Source: AWTP1-13 sp039808585
Lineage (GTDB): Bacteria > Pseudomonadota > Alphaproteobacteria > Rhizobiales > Hyphomicrobiaceae
Length of the DNA: 64,000 bases
Assembly (NCBI GenBank): GCA_039808585.1
Contig: JBDHTJ010000001.1
Coordinates: forward strand, 9,528 to 73,527
Reading direction: 5' to 3'
Under the pieces are notes generated by a model. That model saw only the letters and a program-made list of their open reading frames with translations. It did no database searches and was not told the DNA's origin. Shown here in pieces: positions 42,505 through 51,765 of this stretch. Each line of letters starts with the position of its first letter. The stretch's first letter is position 1. Both the position numbers and the translations under genes were made by a program.

Positions 42505-42867
42505 ATGGTTCGAATTGGCAGAATGGCGGCAATCCCCTTCATCGTGTTTTCTTTCGCGGCTTCAGCCGGCGATATGAAGGACATGGTCGGGAAATGGCGT
42601 TGGCAGAATTTTACCGTCGAGGTCAACGAATGTCAGGGCGATAGCGTTTGTGCAAAAATCATTGCCGGTCCAAAGAATGTCGGCATGGACGTGTTTGCTT
42701 CGAAGTTCGTGGCCAGGAACGGGGCGTGGTTCGGGCAGGTCACCCACCCCGAGACCAAGGAAACCTACAACACCATGTTTCAGCAGGTGGACAAGGACCG
42801 CTGGCGTCTCAACGGTTGCACGTCCGCGAAAATATGTCTGACCGGCGAGTTCGTGCGCGCAAGGTAG
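42505..42867 (+). CDS. Small exported DUF2147-like protein
   Basis: A 120-residue protein with a signal-like N-terminus (MAAIPFIVFSFAASAG). The core, VGKWRWQNFTVEVNECQGDS, VCAKIIAGPKNVGMDVFASK and WRLNGCTSAKICLTGEF, resembles DUF2147-type small beta proteins, with four cysteines that may form two disulfides. It starts 5 bp after the preceding secreted protein gene, so the pair is probably co-transcribed. Start chosen at the ATG 42505; a TTG lies immediately before. Function unknown. Confidence 0.7.
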   Translation: MVRIGRMAAIPFIVFSFAASAGDMKDMVGKWRWQNFTVEVNECQGDSVCAKIIAGPKNVGMDVFASKFVARNGAWFGQVTHPETKETYNTMFQQVDKDRWRLNGCTSAKICLTGEFVRAR

Positions 42868-42910
42868 CGATTGCTCGAGGTACTGATCACGCTTTTGATG
42901 GATGCTTGCA

Positions 42911-43150
42911 TCACCCCCGCAAGCGTGCACGCTTGTCCAGCCAGCGCCCTCCCAGCAGGCAAGCTCCACCAGCGAGCGCAATCGCAAGGCCGATCTGCCA
43001 CAAGGGGACGAGCACAAACTCGAACTTCGCAGGATCACCGAAATTGTAGCTCGCCCCGAGCCCCATGAGACTGAGCCCTGCGCTCACCACGATGAGCATC
43101 GTGCCGATGCCGAGAAGGGCGCCACCGAGCCACATCAAAGCCTTTCGCAT
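42911..43150 (-). CDS. Small two-helix membrane protein
   Basis: A 79-residue protein with two membrane segments (MWLGGALLGIGTMLIVVSAG and LWQIGLAIALAGGACLLGGR) joined by a short polar loop containing SYNFGDPAKFEF, and a basic C-terminus. A very strong ribosome-binding site (GGAGGTGAC) precedes the ATG, which supports it as a real gene. Unknown function. Confidence 0.65.
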   Translation of the reverse strand: MRKALMWLGGALLGIGTMLIVVSAGLSLMGLGASYNFGDPAKFEFVLVPLWQIGLAIALAGGACLLGGRWLDKRARLRG

Positions 43151-43297
43151 GTGTCACCTCCCCTCCATCTTTAGCAGAAAAACATCTGCCTGGGCTCACC
43201 ACGCCGCCCGGTTTTCAGGAGATGCCGCGCCTGCCCGATCGATTGCATGGCTTTCAGCACGCAGGGGGGCCTGAACTCGCTTCTCGTGTCGCTGCCT

Positions 43298-43792
43298 TCA
43301 GACTTCCTCGATCAGCCTGTTGAGAAGCGCCAGCAGATCCGCCCGCCCCTTCGCTCCGAGGATCTTCTCCAGTCGCGCCTCGTGCTCGGCTTCGAGCGCA
43401 TTGGCATGTGCCAGCAGGCGCTCGCCCTCGGGCGTCAGGTGAAGGGCATAGGACCGGCGATCCCGCGGCGAGGGCCTGCGCTCTGCAAGTCCGCGCTGCT
43501 CGAGCGCATCGATCAGCACCACGAAGTTGGCGCGCTGGATGCCGAGCAGCGCCGCGATGTCCGATTGCTTCAAGCCGGGGCGGTGCTTCAGCATCACGAG
43601 CACGCTGTACTGCGCGGGGCGCAGGTCCACTTCGGCGAACTTCTTGATCACCGTATCGAACACGGCGAGCTGCGCACGCCGCAAAGCATAGCCGATCATG
43701 CCGGACAGCGGACCTACGCCGCCCGGCTGCGTGACGTCATTGGGCGTCACCGCAGCGTCGTCCTGCGTGGCCGAAGTGCCGCTCGCACTCAT
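43298..43792 (-). CDS. MarR-family transcriptional regulator
   Basis: A 164-residue winged helix regulator. The DNA-binding part is visible as LRPAQYSVLVMLKHRPGLKQ, SDIAALLGIQRANFVVLIDA and the wing ERRPSPRDRRSYALHLTPEG, with a C-terminal dimerisation helix. The first 28 residues are polar and disordered. It is divergent from the second Liv-type transporter across 265 bp that contains a candidate operator, so it probably controls that transporter, perhaps sensing an aromatic compound. Confidence 0.88.
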   Translation of the reverse strand: MSASGTSATQDDAAVTPNDVTQPGGVGPLSGMIGYALRRAQLAVFDTVIKKFAEVDLRPAQYSVLVMLKHRPGLKQSDIAALLGIQRANFVVLIDALEQRGLAERRPSPRDRRSYALHLTPEGERLLAHANALEAEHEARLEKILGAKGRADLLALLNRLIEEV

Positions 43793-43836
43793 GCTGGCTC
43801 CATGCTTTCATCTTGGCCTTGATAGTAGGGCGCCGA

Positions 43837-43861
43837 ATTGTTATGCTCAACTACAATAACA
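43837..43861. promoter_or_regulatory. Candidate MarR operator
   Basis: Two overlapping inverted repeats lie between the marR-like gene and the transporter: ATTGT-N11-ACAAT (43837-43857) and TGTTAT-N11-ATAACA (43839-43861). The site is 45 bp upstream of the regulator's start in the only AT-rich patch of the region, the usual place for an autoregulatory operator. Confidence 0.45.
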
Positions 43862-44057
43862 GTAAAACAAAAACAATGTCGGGGGGATGAGCTTTGGCCG
43901 GGCTCGCGCTGATCCGGATTTGCACGGGGCAGCGCGCATCCTGCGCGCCGCAGACGCCGCAAGCCAATCACACCCTCGACCATGACGTACCGGCTCCCGC
44001 GCCCCCTGGCGCGCGTGCCGGTTCGGAGTTCGGGGCAGGTGACGCCGGAGTGCGCGA

Positions 44058-45095
44058 TTGGACAGTACCATCCTCCTTTTCCTGCTGCAGGACGGCATAA
44101 CCAACGGGGCGATCTATGCCCTGCTCGGCCTCGCCCTCGTGCTCGTCTTCGCCGTGACACGCGTCATCCTCGTCTCGCAAGGCGAGTTCGTGACCTATGG
44201 CGCGATGACGCTCGCGATGCTCGACATGGGCCGCGTCCCCGGCACCGCCGGCCTGCTCGTGGTCTTTGCGGGCCTTGCGCTCGTCGTTGAGCTTTGGAGC
44301 AGCAGGCGGCAGTTGAGCATCCGTCTTCTGACCCGCCTCGCCCTGCTCTACGTGCTGCTGCCCTTGGCGATCGTCGCACTCGCCGTCTGGCTTGCGCCGA
44401 TGCGCCTTGGCCCCGTGCCGCAGGCATTGATTGCAATCTGCATCGTGGCGCCGATGGGCCCTTATCTCTACCGCATCGCTTTCCAGCCGCTGTCCGAGGC
44501 TTCCGTCCTCGTATTGCTGATCGCCGCCGTTGGCACGCACTTCTCCATGACCGGCCTCGGCCTGCTTTTCTTCGGCCCCGAAGGCTTGCGCGCGCGGCCT
44601 CTGTCCACTGCCGGCTTCAACCTGGGGCCGATCCCCGTCTCCGGGCAGAGCATCGCGATCTACGCAACGGCCATCATCTTGATGCTGGCGCTATACCTGT
44701 TCTTCGAGCGCACCATCCTCGGCAAGGCGCTGCGTGCGACGGCGGTGAACCGCCTTGGCGCACGGCTCGTGGGCATTCGCACGGCCCTGTCGGGCCAGAT
44801 TGCCTTCATCATCGCGGCGTCCATCGGCGCACTGTCGGGGGTGCTCATCGCCCCCGTCACCACGGTCTTCTACGACTCGGGCTTCCTGATCGGGCTCAAG
44901 GGCTTTGTCGCGGCCATCGTCGGTGGCCTCGTCAGCTATCCGCTGGCGGCTGCTGCCGCACTCCTCGTCGGTATCGTCGAGGCCTTCGCCTCCTTCTGGG
45001 CCTCGAGCTTCAAGGAGGTGATCGTCTTCCTGATTATCATCCCCGTGCTCGTCATGCGCTCGCTCTTCTCGCCCCACGTCGAAGAGGAGGAGTGA
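44058..45095 (+). CDS. Branched-chain amino acid-type ABC transporter permease (LivH-like), second system
   Basis: A 345-residue polytopic permease beginning STILLFLLQDGITNGAIYAL with the LivH motif LGLALVLVFAVTRVILVSQG followed by EFVTYGAMTL. It is longer than normal (about 290) because of an insert near residues 70-115 that adds membrane segments. The TTG start at 44058 has GGAG 7 nt upstream and no better in-frame start exists. It is 3 bp from the fused permease-ATPase gene. No substrate-binding protein gene is adjacent. Confidence 0.85.
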   Translation: MDSTILLFLLQDGITNGAIYALLGLALVLVFAVTRVILVSQGEFVTYGAMTLAMLDMGRVPGTAGLLVVFAGLALVVELWSSRRQLSIRLLTRLALLYVLLPLAIVALAVWLAPMRLGPVPQALIAICIVAPMGPYLYRIAFQPLSEASVLVLLIAAVGTHFSMTGLGLLFFGPEGLRARPLSTAGFNLGPIPVSGQSIAIYATAIILMLALYLFFERTILGKALRATAVNRLGARLVGIRTALSGQIAFIIAASIGALSGVLIAPVTTVFYDSGFLIGLKGFVAAIVGGLVSYPLAAAAALLVGIVEAFASFWASSFKEVIVFLIIIPVLVMRSLFSPHVEEEE

Positions 45096-45098
45096 GCA

Positions 45099-46861
<1,763 letters not shown>

Positions 46862-46865
<4 letters not shown>

Positions 46866-47587
46866 GCGGGCCGCTGCTGGAGATCAAGAACCTCGCCGTC
46901 GCCTATGGCAAGGTGGAGGCCGTGCACGGCGTCTCTCTCAGCGTCGAGGCTGGCAGCATCGTCACGGTGATCGGGGCGAACGGCGCCGGCAAGACGACGC
47001 TCCTCAACGCCGCCATGGGCATACTGCCGTCGAACGGCCTCATGACCTTCGACGGTCGCGACCTTTCGGGCATTTCCGTGGAGGATCGCGTCGCGATGGG
47101 CCTCGCGCTGGTGCCGGAGAAACGCGAGCTGTTCTCGACCATGACGGTCGAGGAAAACCTTCTGCTCGGGGGCTTCCGCGCCAGCGGCGCGCAGCGCGCC
47201 GCAAGCATGGACAACGTCTTTCAGCGGTTTCCGCGCCTCAAGGAGCGGCGGCGGCAGATCGCCGGCACTCTCTCGGGCGGCGAGCGCCAGATGCTCGCAA
47301 TGGGCCGCGCGCTGATGGGGCAACCACGTCTTCTGATGCTGGACGAGCCGAGCCTCGGCCTCGCCCCTCTCATCGTGCGCGGCATCTTCGAGATCATCGC
47401 CGAGTTGCGCAAGAGCGGCGTCTCGATCCTGCTCGTCGAGCAGAACGCGCGCGCCGCCCTGCAGGCCGCCGACAACGCCTATGTCATGGAACTCGGCGAG
47501 ATCACCGCACAGGGGCCGGCGGCGCAGCTGGCCGCGGACCCCCGCGTCATCGAGAGCTATCTGGGGCTCGGCGCCGAACGCGAGTGA
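46862..47587 (+). CDS. Branched-chain amino acid-type ABC transporter ATPase (LivF-like), second system
   Basis: A 241-residue ATPase: MSGPLLEIKNLAVAYGKVEA, Walker A GANGAGKTTLL, signature LSGGERQMLAMGRALMGQPR, Walker B LLMLDEPSLGLAP and the LivF-type Q in LVEQNARAAL. The ATG overlaps the fusion gene stop as ATGA. This is the last gene of the second transporter. Confidence 0.92.
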
Positions 47588-47620
47588 AGGCGCTTGGCCG
47601 GGCGCCCCGGCGACCGCGGA

Positions 47621-48034
47621 TCAGCCCGCGTCCTTCACCTGATGCACCTCGATCACGTTGCCTTCGGGATCGTAGAAGAAGATCTGCTCCCAGCCCTTCA
47701 TGGCCCAGGCGCCATAATCCGAGAAGGGGATGCCCTTGGCCTTCAGATGCGCCTTGAAGGCCTCGATGTCGTCGGTGCGGAAGGCCACGTGGCCGCGATC
47801 GACGGGGTTCACGGCCTGGCCTGTGCGGAAGCCGATCCCCATGTCGCGCTCGGCCAGATGCAGCTCCGTCGTGCCGTCGGTGACGAATGCGACCTTGCCG
47901 GGATACCCCTGGTCGGCGATGCGCCCGGCCGACAACGTCGTTTCCTCCGCCAGCCCCAGCACCTCCCGATAGAAGCGATCGAGGGCCGATACGTCCTTCG
48001 AGACGAAATTGACATGATGCAACTTGAGCTTCAT
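47621..48034 (-). CDS. VOC-family (glyoxalase/dioxygenase fold) protein
   Basis: A 137-residue single VOC protein: MKLKLHHVNFVSKDVSALDR, FYREVLGLAEE, a central DRGHVAFRTDDIEAFKAHLK and a C-terminal FFYDPEGNVIEVHQ. Metal-binding positions His (LHHVNF), His/Glu (TELHLAE), His (GHVAF) and Glu (VIEVH) all appear present, so it may be an active metalloenzyme. ATG 48034 gives the usual N-terminus; the frame extends upstream without conserved features. The substrate is unknown. It converges with the LivF gene. Confidence 0.8.
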   Translation of the reverse strand: MKLKLHHVNFVSKDVSALDRFYREVLGLAEETTLSAGRIADQGYPGKVAFVTDGTTELHLAERDMGIGFRTGQAVNPVDRGHVAFRTDDIEAFKAHLKAKGIPFSDYGAWAMKGWEQIFFYDPEGNVIEVHQVKDAG

Positions 48035-48105
48035 GAGCTGTGCCTTTTGCGGAGAGACATGCATTAGACTGCGGATGCAGCCCGTCTTCAAGCCATGCCG
48101 CCGTC

Positions 48106-49077
48106 TCAGACCGTCAGCACGATTTTTCCGAAATGCGCGTTGGCTTTCATGTGGGCCAGCGCTGCCGCTGCTTCGTCCAGTGGGAAAGTGCGATCGATCG
48201 GCAGGCGCAGCCGCCCCGCCTCGATGTGCCCCCACAGGTCTTGGCGCATCACCCGGTTGATCTCACGCACCTCGTCCACGCTGCGGGTGCGGAAGGTGAC
48301 GCCGATGTAGTCGATGCGCTTCAAGGCATGCAGGTCGAAGTCGAACTCGCCCTTGAAGCCGCCAAGCCGGCCCACGTTGACGATGCGCCCCAGCACTGCC
48401 GCCGCCTTCATGTTCTCGTTGGCGACGCTCGCCGAAACCTGGTCGACGATGAGATCGACACCTTTGCCCTTGGTAGCCTCCGCCACGTGCCGCGACCAGT
48501 CGGGCTGGCTCGTATCGATCGCGAGATCGGCACCGAACTCGCCAAGCCGCGCGCGCCGTGCGGCGTTTGTCGACGTGCCCATCACCAGGGAAGCACCCAT
48601 CACCTTCGCGATTTGCAGCCCCATGAGGCCCACGCCGGAACTCGCGCCCTGGATCAGCACGCTCTCACCGGCCTTCAATCGGCCGGCCGTGACGATGGCA
48701 TTGTGCATCGTCTGCAGCGCGATGGGCAGGGTCACCGCCTGCTCATACCCCATGTTGTTGGCTGGGATGGGCGACGTGCGTCCCCAGTCGGCAACCGCAT
48801 ATTCGGCATAGGCCGCAGAGCCCGAGCACATGACGCGATCGCCCGGCTTGATGCCTTTCGCCGCGCTGCCCACCGCCTCCACTTCGCCCGCGAACTCCAG
48901 GCCCAGGATCGCGCCCGGCCCGCCGATCGCGCCGTGCATGTGCCCCGAAGCCATGATCACGTCGGCGCGGTTGAGGCCCGCAGCGCGCACGCGCACAAGC
49001 ACTTGAGCATCGCCCGGCACCGGTTTCGGCACTTCGCGAACGGCAACGCCCGTCTCGGTGATCACGGCAGCTTTCAT
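48106..49077 (-). CDS. Zinc-independent medium-chain dehydrogenase (quinone oxidoreductase-like)
   Basis: A 323-residue NADPH-dependent oxidoreductase. It has the GroES-like N-domain (VRVRAAGLNRADVIMASGHM, GLEFAGEVEAVG) and a Rossmann domain with SVLIQGASSGVGLMGLQIAK. The structural-zinc cysteines of alcohol dehydrogenases are absent, as in quinone oxidoreductases. It lies 12 bp after the DUF6352-like gene on the same strand, so it may be the distal part of the formate dehydrogenase locus, though its link to formate metabolism is unclear. Confidence 0.85.
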   Translation of the reverse strand: MKAAVITETGVAVREVPKPVPGDAQVLVRVRAAGLNRADVIMASGHMHGAIGGPGAILGLEFAGEVEAVGSAAKGIKPGDRVMCSGSAAYAEYAVADWGRTSPIPANNMGYEQAVTLPIALQTMHNAIVTAGRLKAGESVLIQGASSGVGLMGLQIAKVMGASLVMGTSTNAARRARLGEFGADLAIDTSQPDWSRHVAEATKGKGVDLIVDQVSASVANENMKAAAVLGRIVNVGRLGGFKGEFDFDLHALKRIDYIGVTFRTRSVDEVREINRVMRQDLWGHIEAGRLRLPIDRTFPLDEAAAALAHMKANAHFGKIVLTV

Positions 49078-49089
49078 GGCGCTCTCCCG

Positions 49090-50109
49090 TTACGATGCCG
49101 CCGCCAGCGGCAGGTTCATGAGCAGGTTCTGCGGTTTCATCTTCACTCGCTTGGCCGCATCCATGGCAAGGCCGAGATAGATCGGCTTGCCCTTCACGCG
49201 CGGAATCACGAGGCGCTCATCCTTGATGCGCATCCGGAAGAGGCCGAGGATGCGGGCATTGTCCTCAAGGCTCAGCGTCTTGCCTTGGTAGAGCGTGTTG
49301 AGCAGGTTTGTCGCCTCGCGGTCGAGGCCGATGTGCCAGCGCCAGTCGGGGTCCTCGATGTTCGGCCTCGGCTCCACCCGCACCTCGATCTTGAGAAGGT
49401 GCGCAAGCCACGCTTCAATGACGCGAGCGAAGGCGTCGGGCGCAGGCTGGCCGAAGCGGAAATCCACCACCGTGTCGAACCGGTCCGAGCGATCCCAGTA
49501 GATCTTCTTGTTGTCCTCATCGAGCACGTCGAGCGCTACGGACTTCATCGGCGTGCCGGTCTCTGACAGCAGCTGCGCCAGCCCTGTCTCCGTCCCCGCC
49601 TTGGCATGCATCTCCACGATCTCCTCGTCGGCGAGCATCAGCTGGCCTTCGGGCGTCGAGGCGCTTTGCTCGCGGAAGAAGATCTCCGCCGCGCGCAGTC
49701 GTATCGGATCCTGGCATTCGGCAAGGATGTTGCGCAGGATCAGGTGCACCATCTGGTCGATGAACACCGGCGGCACCGAGACACCGCCCTGGCGCATCAT
49801 CCTGAGGTAGGCGCCCTCGATCGTGCCGGCCTTGGCAAGGATGTCGCGATAAGCGAGCACGACGCGATAGTTGCCGGCCACCTCCTGGTCGGCGAGCCCT
49901 GCGAGCTCGCCATCCGTGACCGCCCTGAAGGGGTCTTCCATCAGCGCCTCGTGCAGGGCGATCTCGCGCGCGCATGACGTCTCGATGGGGTGCATCTCGG
50001 GCCGCGTGTAGTAGGCCCGAAGGAAGTCCGGTGTGACCGCGAGCCACCCCTCCGCGTCCACCTTCACCAGATGGAAGCCCGCCGATTTCCAGAAGTCACG
50101 CTTCGTCAT
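49090..50109 (-). CDS. DUF6352-like protein, formate dehydrogenase locus
   Basis: A 339-residue soluble, mostly helical protein starting MTKRDFWKSAGFHLVKVDAE. Recognisable blocks are TPDFLRAYYTRPEMHPIETS, FIDQMVHLILRNILAECQDP and RWHIGLDREATNLLNTLYQG. I recall this type of protein from alphaproteobacterial formate dehydrogenase clusters (the DUF6352 family), but that is memory, not a search. It overlaps the preceding gene by 14 nt. No enzyme motif is visible. A role in assembly or insertion of the dehydrogenase is inferred only from co-location. Confidence 0.75.
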   Translation of the reverse strand: MTKRDFWKSAGFHLVKVDAEGWLAVTPDFLRAYYTRPEMHPIETSCAREIALHEALMEDPFRAVTDGELAGLADQEVAGNYRVVLAYRDILAKAGTIEGAYLRMMRQGGVSVPPVFIDQMVHLILRNILAECQDPIRLRAAEIFFREQSASTPEGQLMLADEEIVEMHAKAGTETGLAQLLSETGTPMKSVALDVLDEDNKKIYWDRSDRFDTVVDFRFGQPAPDAFARVIEAWLAHLLKIEVRVEPRPNIEDPDWRWHIGLDREATNLLNTLYQGKTLSLEDNARILGLFRMRIKDERLVIPRVKGKPIYLGLAMDAAKRVKMKPQNLLMNLPLAAAS

Positions 50110-50590
50110 CGACGACGCTCCAGATGCGCGCGTTGGCGTGCTGGTCCTCCAGCGACTGCTTCTGCAAGGTGCGGAACTCCTCCTTCATGCCGCCGTCGCC
50201 GTCGAAGCTGCGGCGCAACGCGAACACCGTATTGATGTCGGCATCCTTGACGAGATCGGCGACGAACGCGACCTCGTCGCGTGCGACCTCGCGTGCCTCG
50301 TCCAGCGTCGGCGCGCCCCACGCCTCGATGAAATGCGAAGCGAGCATTTCCACCATCTGCGCCTCGTCTTCCGGCAATGCCTCTCCGACCGTGGCGAATG
50401 TGGAACGGCCGAAGCTCGAAAGCCCCAGGAACCCGTTGGCGAAGGCCTGCCGTGTCTTGCCCTTGAGGTCGTCTGCAGCAAGGTGCGCAAAGGCGAATGC
50501 GCCGGGCACCGCCCATTCCCCGGGCTCCGCCGCCTTGTCGAACACGAACGTATCGGACACATCGAAGCGGATGGTGCGCAAGAGCTTCAC
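50096..50590 (-). CDS. DUF6505-like protein, formate dehydrogenase locus
   Basis: A 164-residue soluble protein from a GTG start (LLRTIRFDVSDTFVFDKAAE, GEWAVPGAFAFAHLAADDLK, RQAFANGFLGLSSFGRSTFA, then EMLASHFIEAWGAPTLDEAR). The GTG overlaps the stop of the ligase-like gene as GTGA, indicating translational coupling. The family is one I associate with the same clusters (DUF6505); function unknown. Confidence 0.75.
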   Translation of the reverse strand: MKLLRTIRFDVSDTFVFDKAAEPGEWAVPGAFAFAHLAADDLKGKTRQAFANGFLGLSSFGRSTFATVGEALPEDEAQMVEMLASHFIEAWGAPTLDEAREVARDEVAFVADLVKDADINTVFALRRSFDGDGGMKEEFRTLQKQSLEDQHANARIWSVVDDEA

Positions 50591-51321
50591 GAGGCGGGCT
50601 CCAGCCACTGCACGTGGCGCGCATAGCCCAGCGTACGCACCCGGCCGTCGGCAATGCGCAGCATGATGCCGGCAGCCTCGTCGAGCCCCACGGCCGTTCC
50701 CTCGATCGTGCCTTCCTCCGCCGGAAACGGCAGCGGCGCTTCCCGGCCAGCGCAACGCATCAGCCAATCGTCGTGCGCGGAGCGGAAACCCTCGTCCATC
50801 CAATGATGCAGGCGCTTCAGGAAATGCGCCGCGATGGCCTCGACGAGATCCGTGCGAGTGATCTCGCCGCCGGCTTCTTCCGCCACAGACGTCCGCGACC
50901 AGTCCGTTCGCTCCTCCTGCGCCGCGATCTCGATGTTGGCTGCCGCCACGATCCAGGCCGGCTCCTGCGAAAGCGGCCCAGTGGGCGCATGCAGATGCAC
51001 CTCCCCCGCCACCGAGTTGTTGAGCAGGATCGCATCGGGCCACCGGTGCAGGATCGCCACTTTCGGCGGGCACAGCGCAGCAAGCGCATCGACCACTGCG
51101 ACGGTGAGCAGCGGCCCCATCTGCAGCGCCCGCTCCAGGCTCACATCGGGTTCCAGGATGATGGCAAGCTCGGCGCGCGTGGTGTTGCGCGCCCATATCA
51201 CGTCGCCCGCGCCAAGCTCTCCGGCCTGAACGGCGCGAATAGCTTCCGTGGCGGGCACGAGTGGAGCCCTGACGCCATGACCTGTCAAAAGCGGCGGGAA
51301 CGTTGGGTCGGGCAGGTGCAT
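50587..51321 (-). CDS. Biotin/lipoate-ligase-like protein, probably catalytically degenerate
   Basis: A 244-residue protein with the BPL/LplA/LipB fold pattern: an N-terminal ATP-site region at residues 40-57 (VIWARNTTRAELAIILEP), then VAVVDALAAL and HRWPDAILLNNSVAGE at 92-107. The last segment corresponds to KWPND...GKKxAGI of biotin ligases, but the KWPND lysine, the catalytic K of KxxG (here S) and the GRGRxGR loop (here ARNTTRAEL) are all missing. It may bind rather than activate a biotin- or lipoate-like group, or scaffold. It is translationally coupled to the DUF6505-like gene. Confidence 0.75.
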   Translation of the reverse strand: MHLPDPTFPPLLTGHGVRAPLVPATEAIRAVQAGELGAGDVIWARNTTRAELAIILEPDVSLERALQMGPLLTVAVVDALAALCPPKVAILHRWPDAILLNNSVAGEVHLHAPTGPLSQEPAWIVAAANIEIAAQEERTDWSRTSVAEEAGGEITRTDLVEAIAAHFLKRLHHWMDEGFRSAHDDWLMRCAGREAPLPFPAEEGTIEGTAVGLDEAAGIMLRIADGRVRTLGYARHVQWLEPAS

Positions 51322-51359
51322 GAGGATCCGGAGGGCGCGAGGCCGCGACGACGCCGCGC

Positions 51360-51545
51360 CTAGCCCGCGTCGATCTCCTCCTCGATCACATGCTTGAGGT
51401 CGGTACCATCGGCCGTGAGCACTATCTTCACTTTCAGCTTGCCCTTGCCCGAGGAGCGAACCACACGCTCGATCTCGCGCTGCGAGGTGACGCCCACCTG
51501 CTTCAGGAACTTGCGGATCGACATGTTGAGCTTGTCTTCATCCAT
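51360..51545 (-). CDS. DUF6494-like small protein, formate dehydrogenase locus
   Basis: A 61-residue protein: MDEDKLNMSIRKFLKQVGVT, SQREIERVVRSSGKGKLKVK, then IVLTADGTDLKHVIEEEIDA. The first half is helical and the second forms a short beta-hairpin-like stretch; no cysteines. It matches my memory of the DUF6494 family found in these loci. A good ribosome-binding site (AGGAGAC) precedes it. Function unknown. Confidence 0.75.
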   Translation of the reverse strand: MDEDKLNMSIRKFLKQVGVTSQREIERVVRSSGKGKLKVKIVLTADGTDLKHVIEEEIDAG

Positions 51546-51592
51546 GGCCGTCTCCTGTCAGAGGCAATCGCTGGAGGCGTGCAAGGCCGCGC

Positions 51593-51718
51593 TCACAGCC
51601 GCACGTTGGGATGCGAAGAGTAGACCTGGCTCGACGACATCGGCACCAGGCTGAGGCCGATGGCCGCCGCGAAGGCAATCGCGACCAGGGCCACGACGCT
51701 GAGAATGAAAGCTTTCAT
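51593..51718 (-). CDS. 41-residue single-helix membrane peptide, formate dehydrogenase locus
   Basis: Reading the minus strand from 51718 gives MKAFILSVVALVAIAFAAAI, GLSLVPMSSSQVYSSHPNVR, L, stop. One hydrophobic helix (residues 4-24) precedes a short polar tail. GGAG lies 8 nt upstream of the ATG. It is placed between the WD40-cytochrome gene and the DUF6494-like gene in the same direction. Small hydrophobic subunits of this kind often stabilise respiratory complexes; here that is inference. Confidence 0.65.
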   Translation of the reverse strand: MKAFILSVVALVAIAFAAAIGLSLVPMSSSQVYSSHPNVRL

Positions 51719-51765
51719 GGGTCAACTCCGTTTCCGGTGAGTCTGGGGCAAGTCGGCATGCTGCG

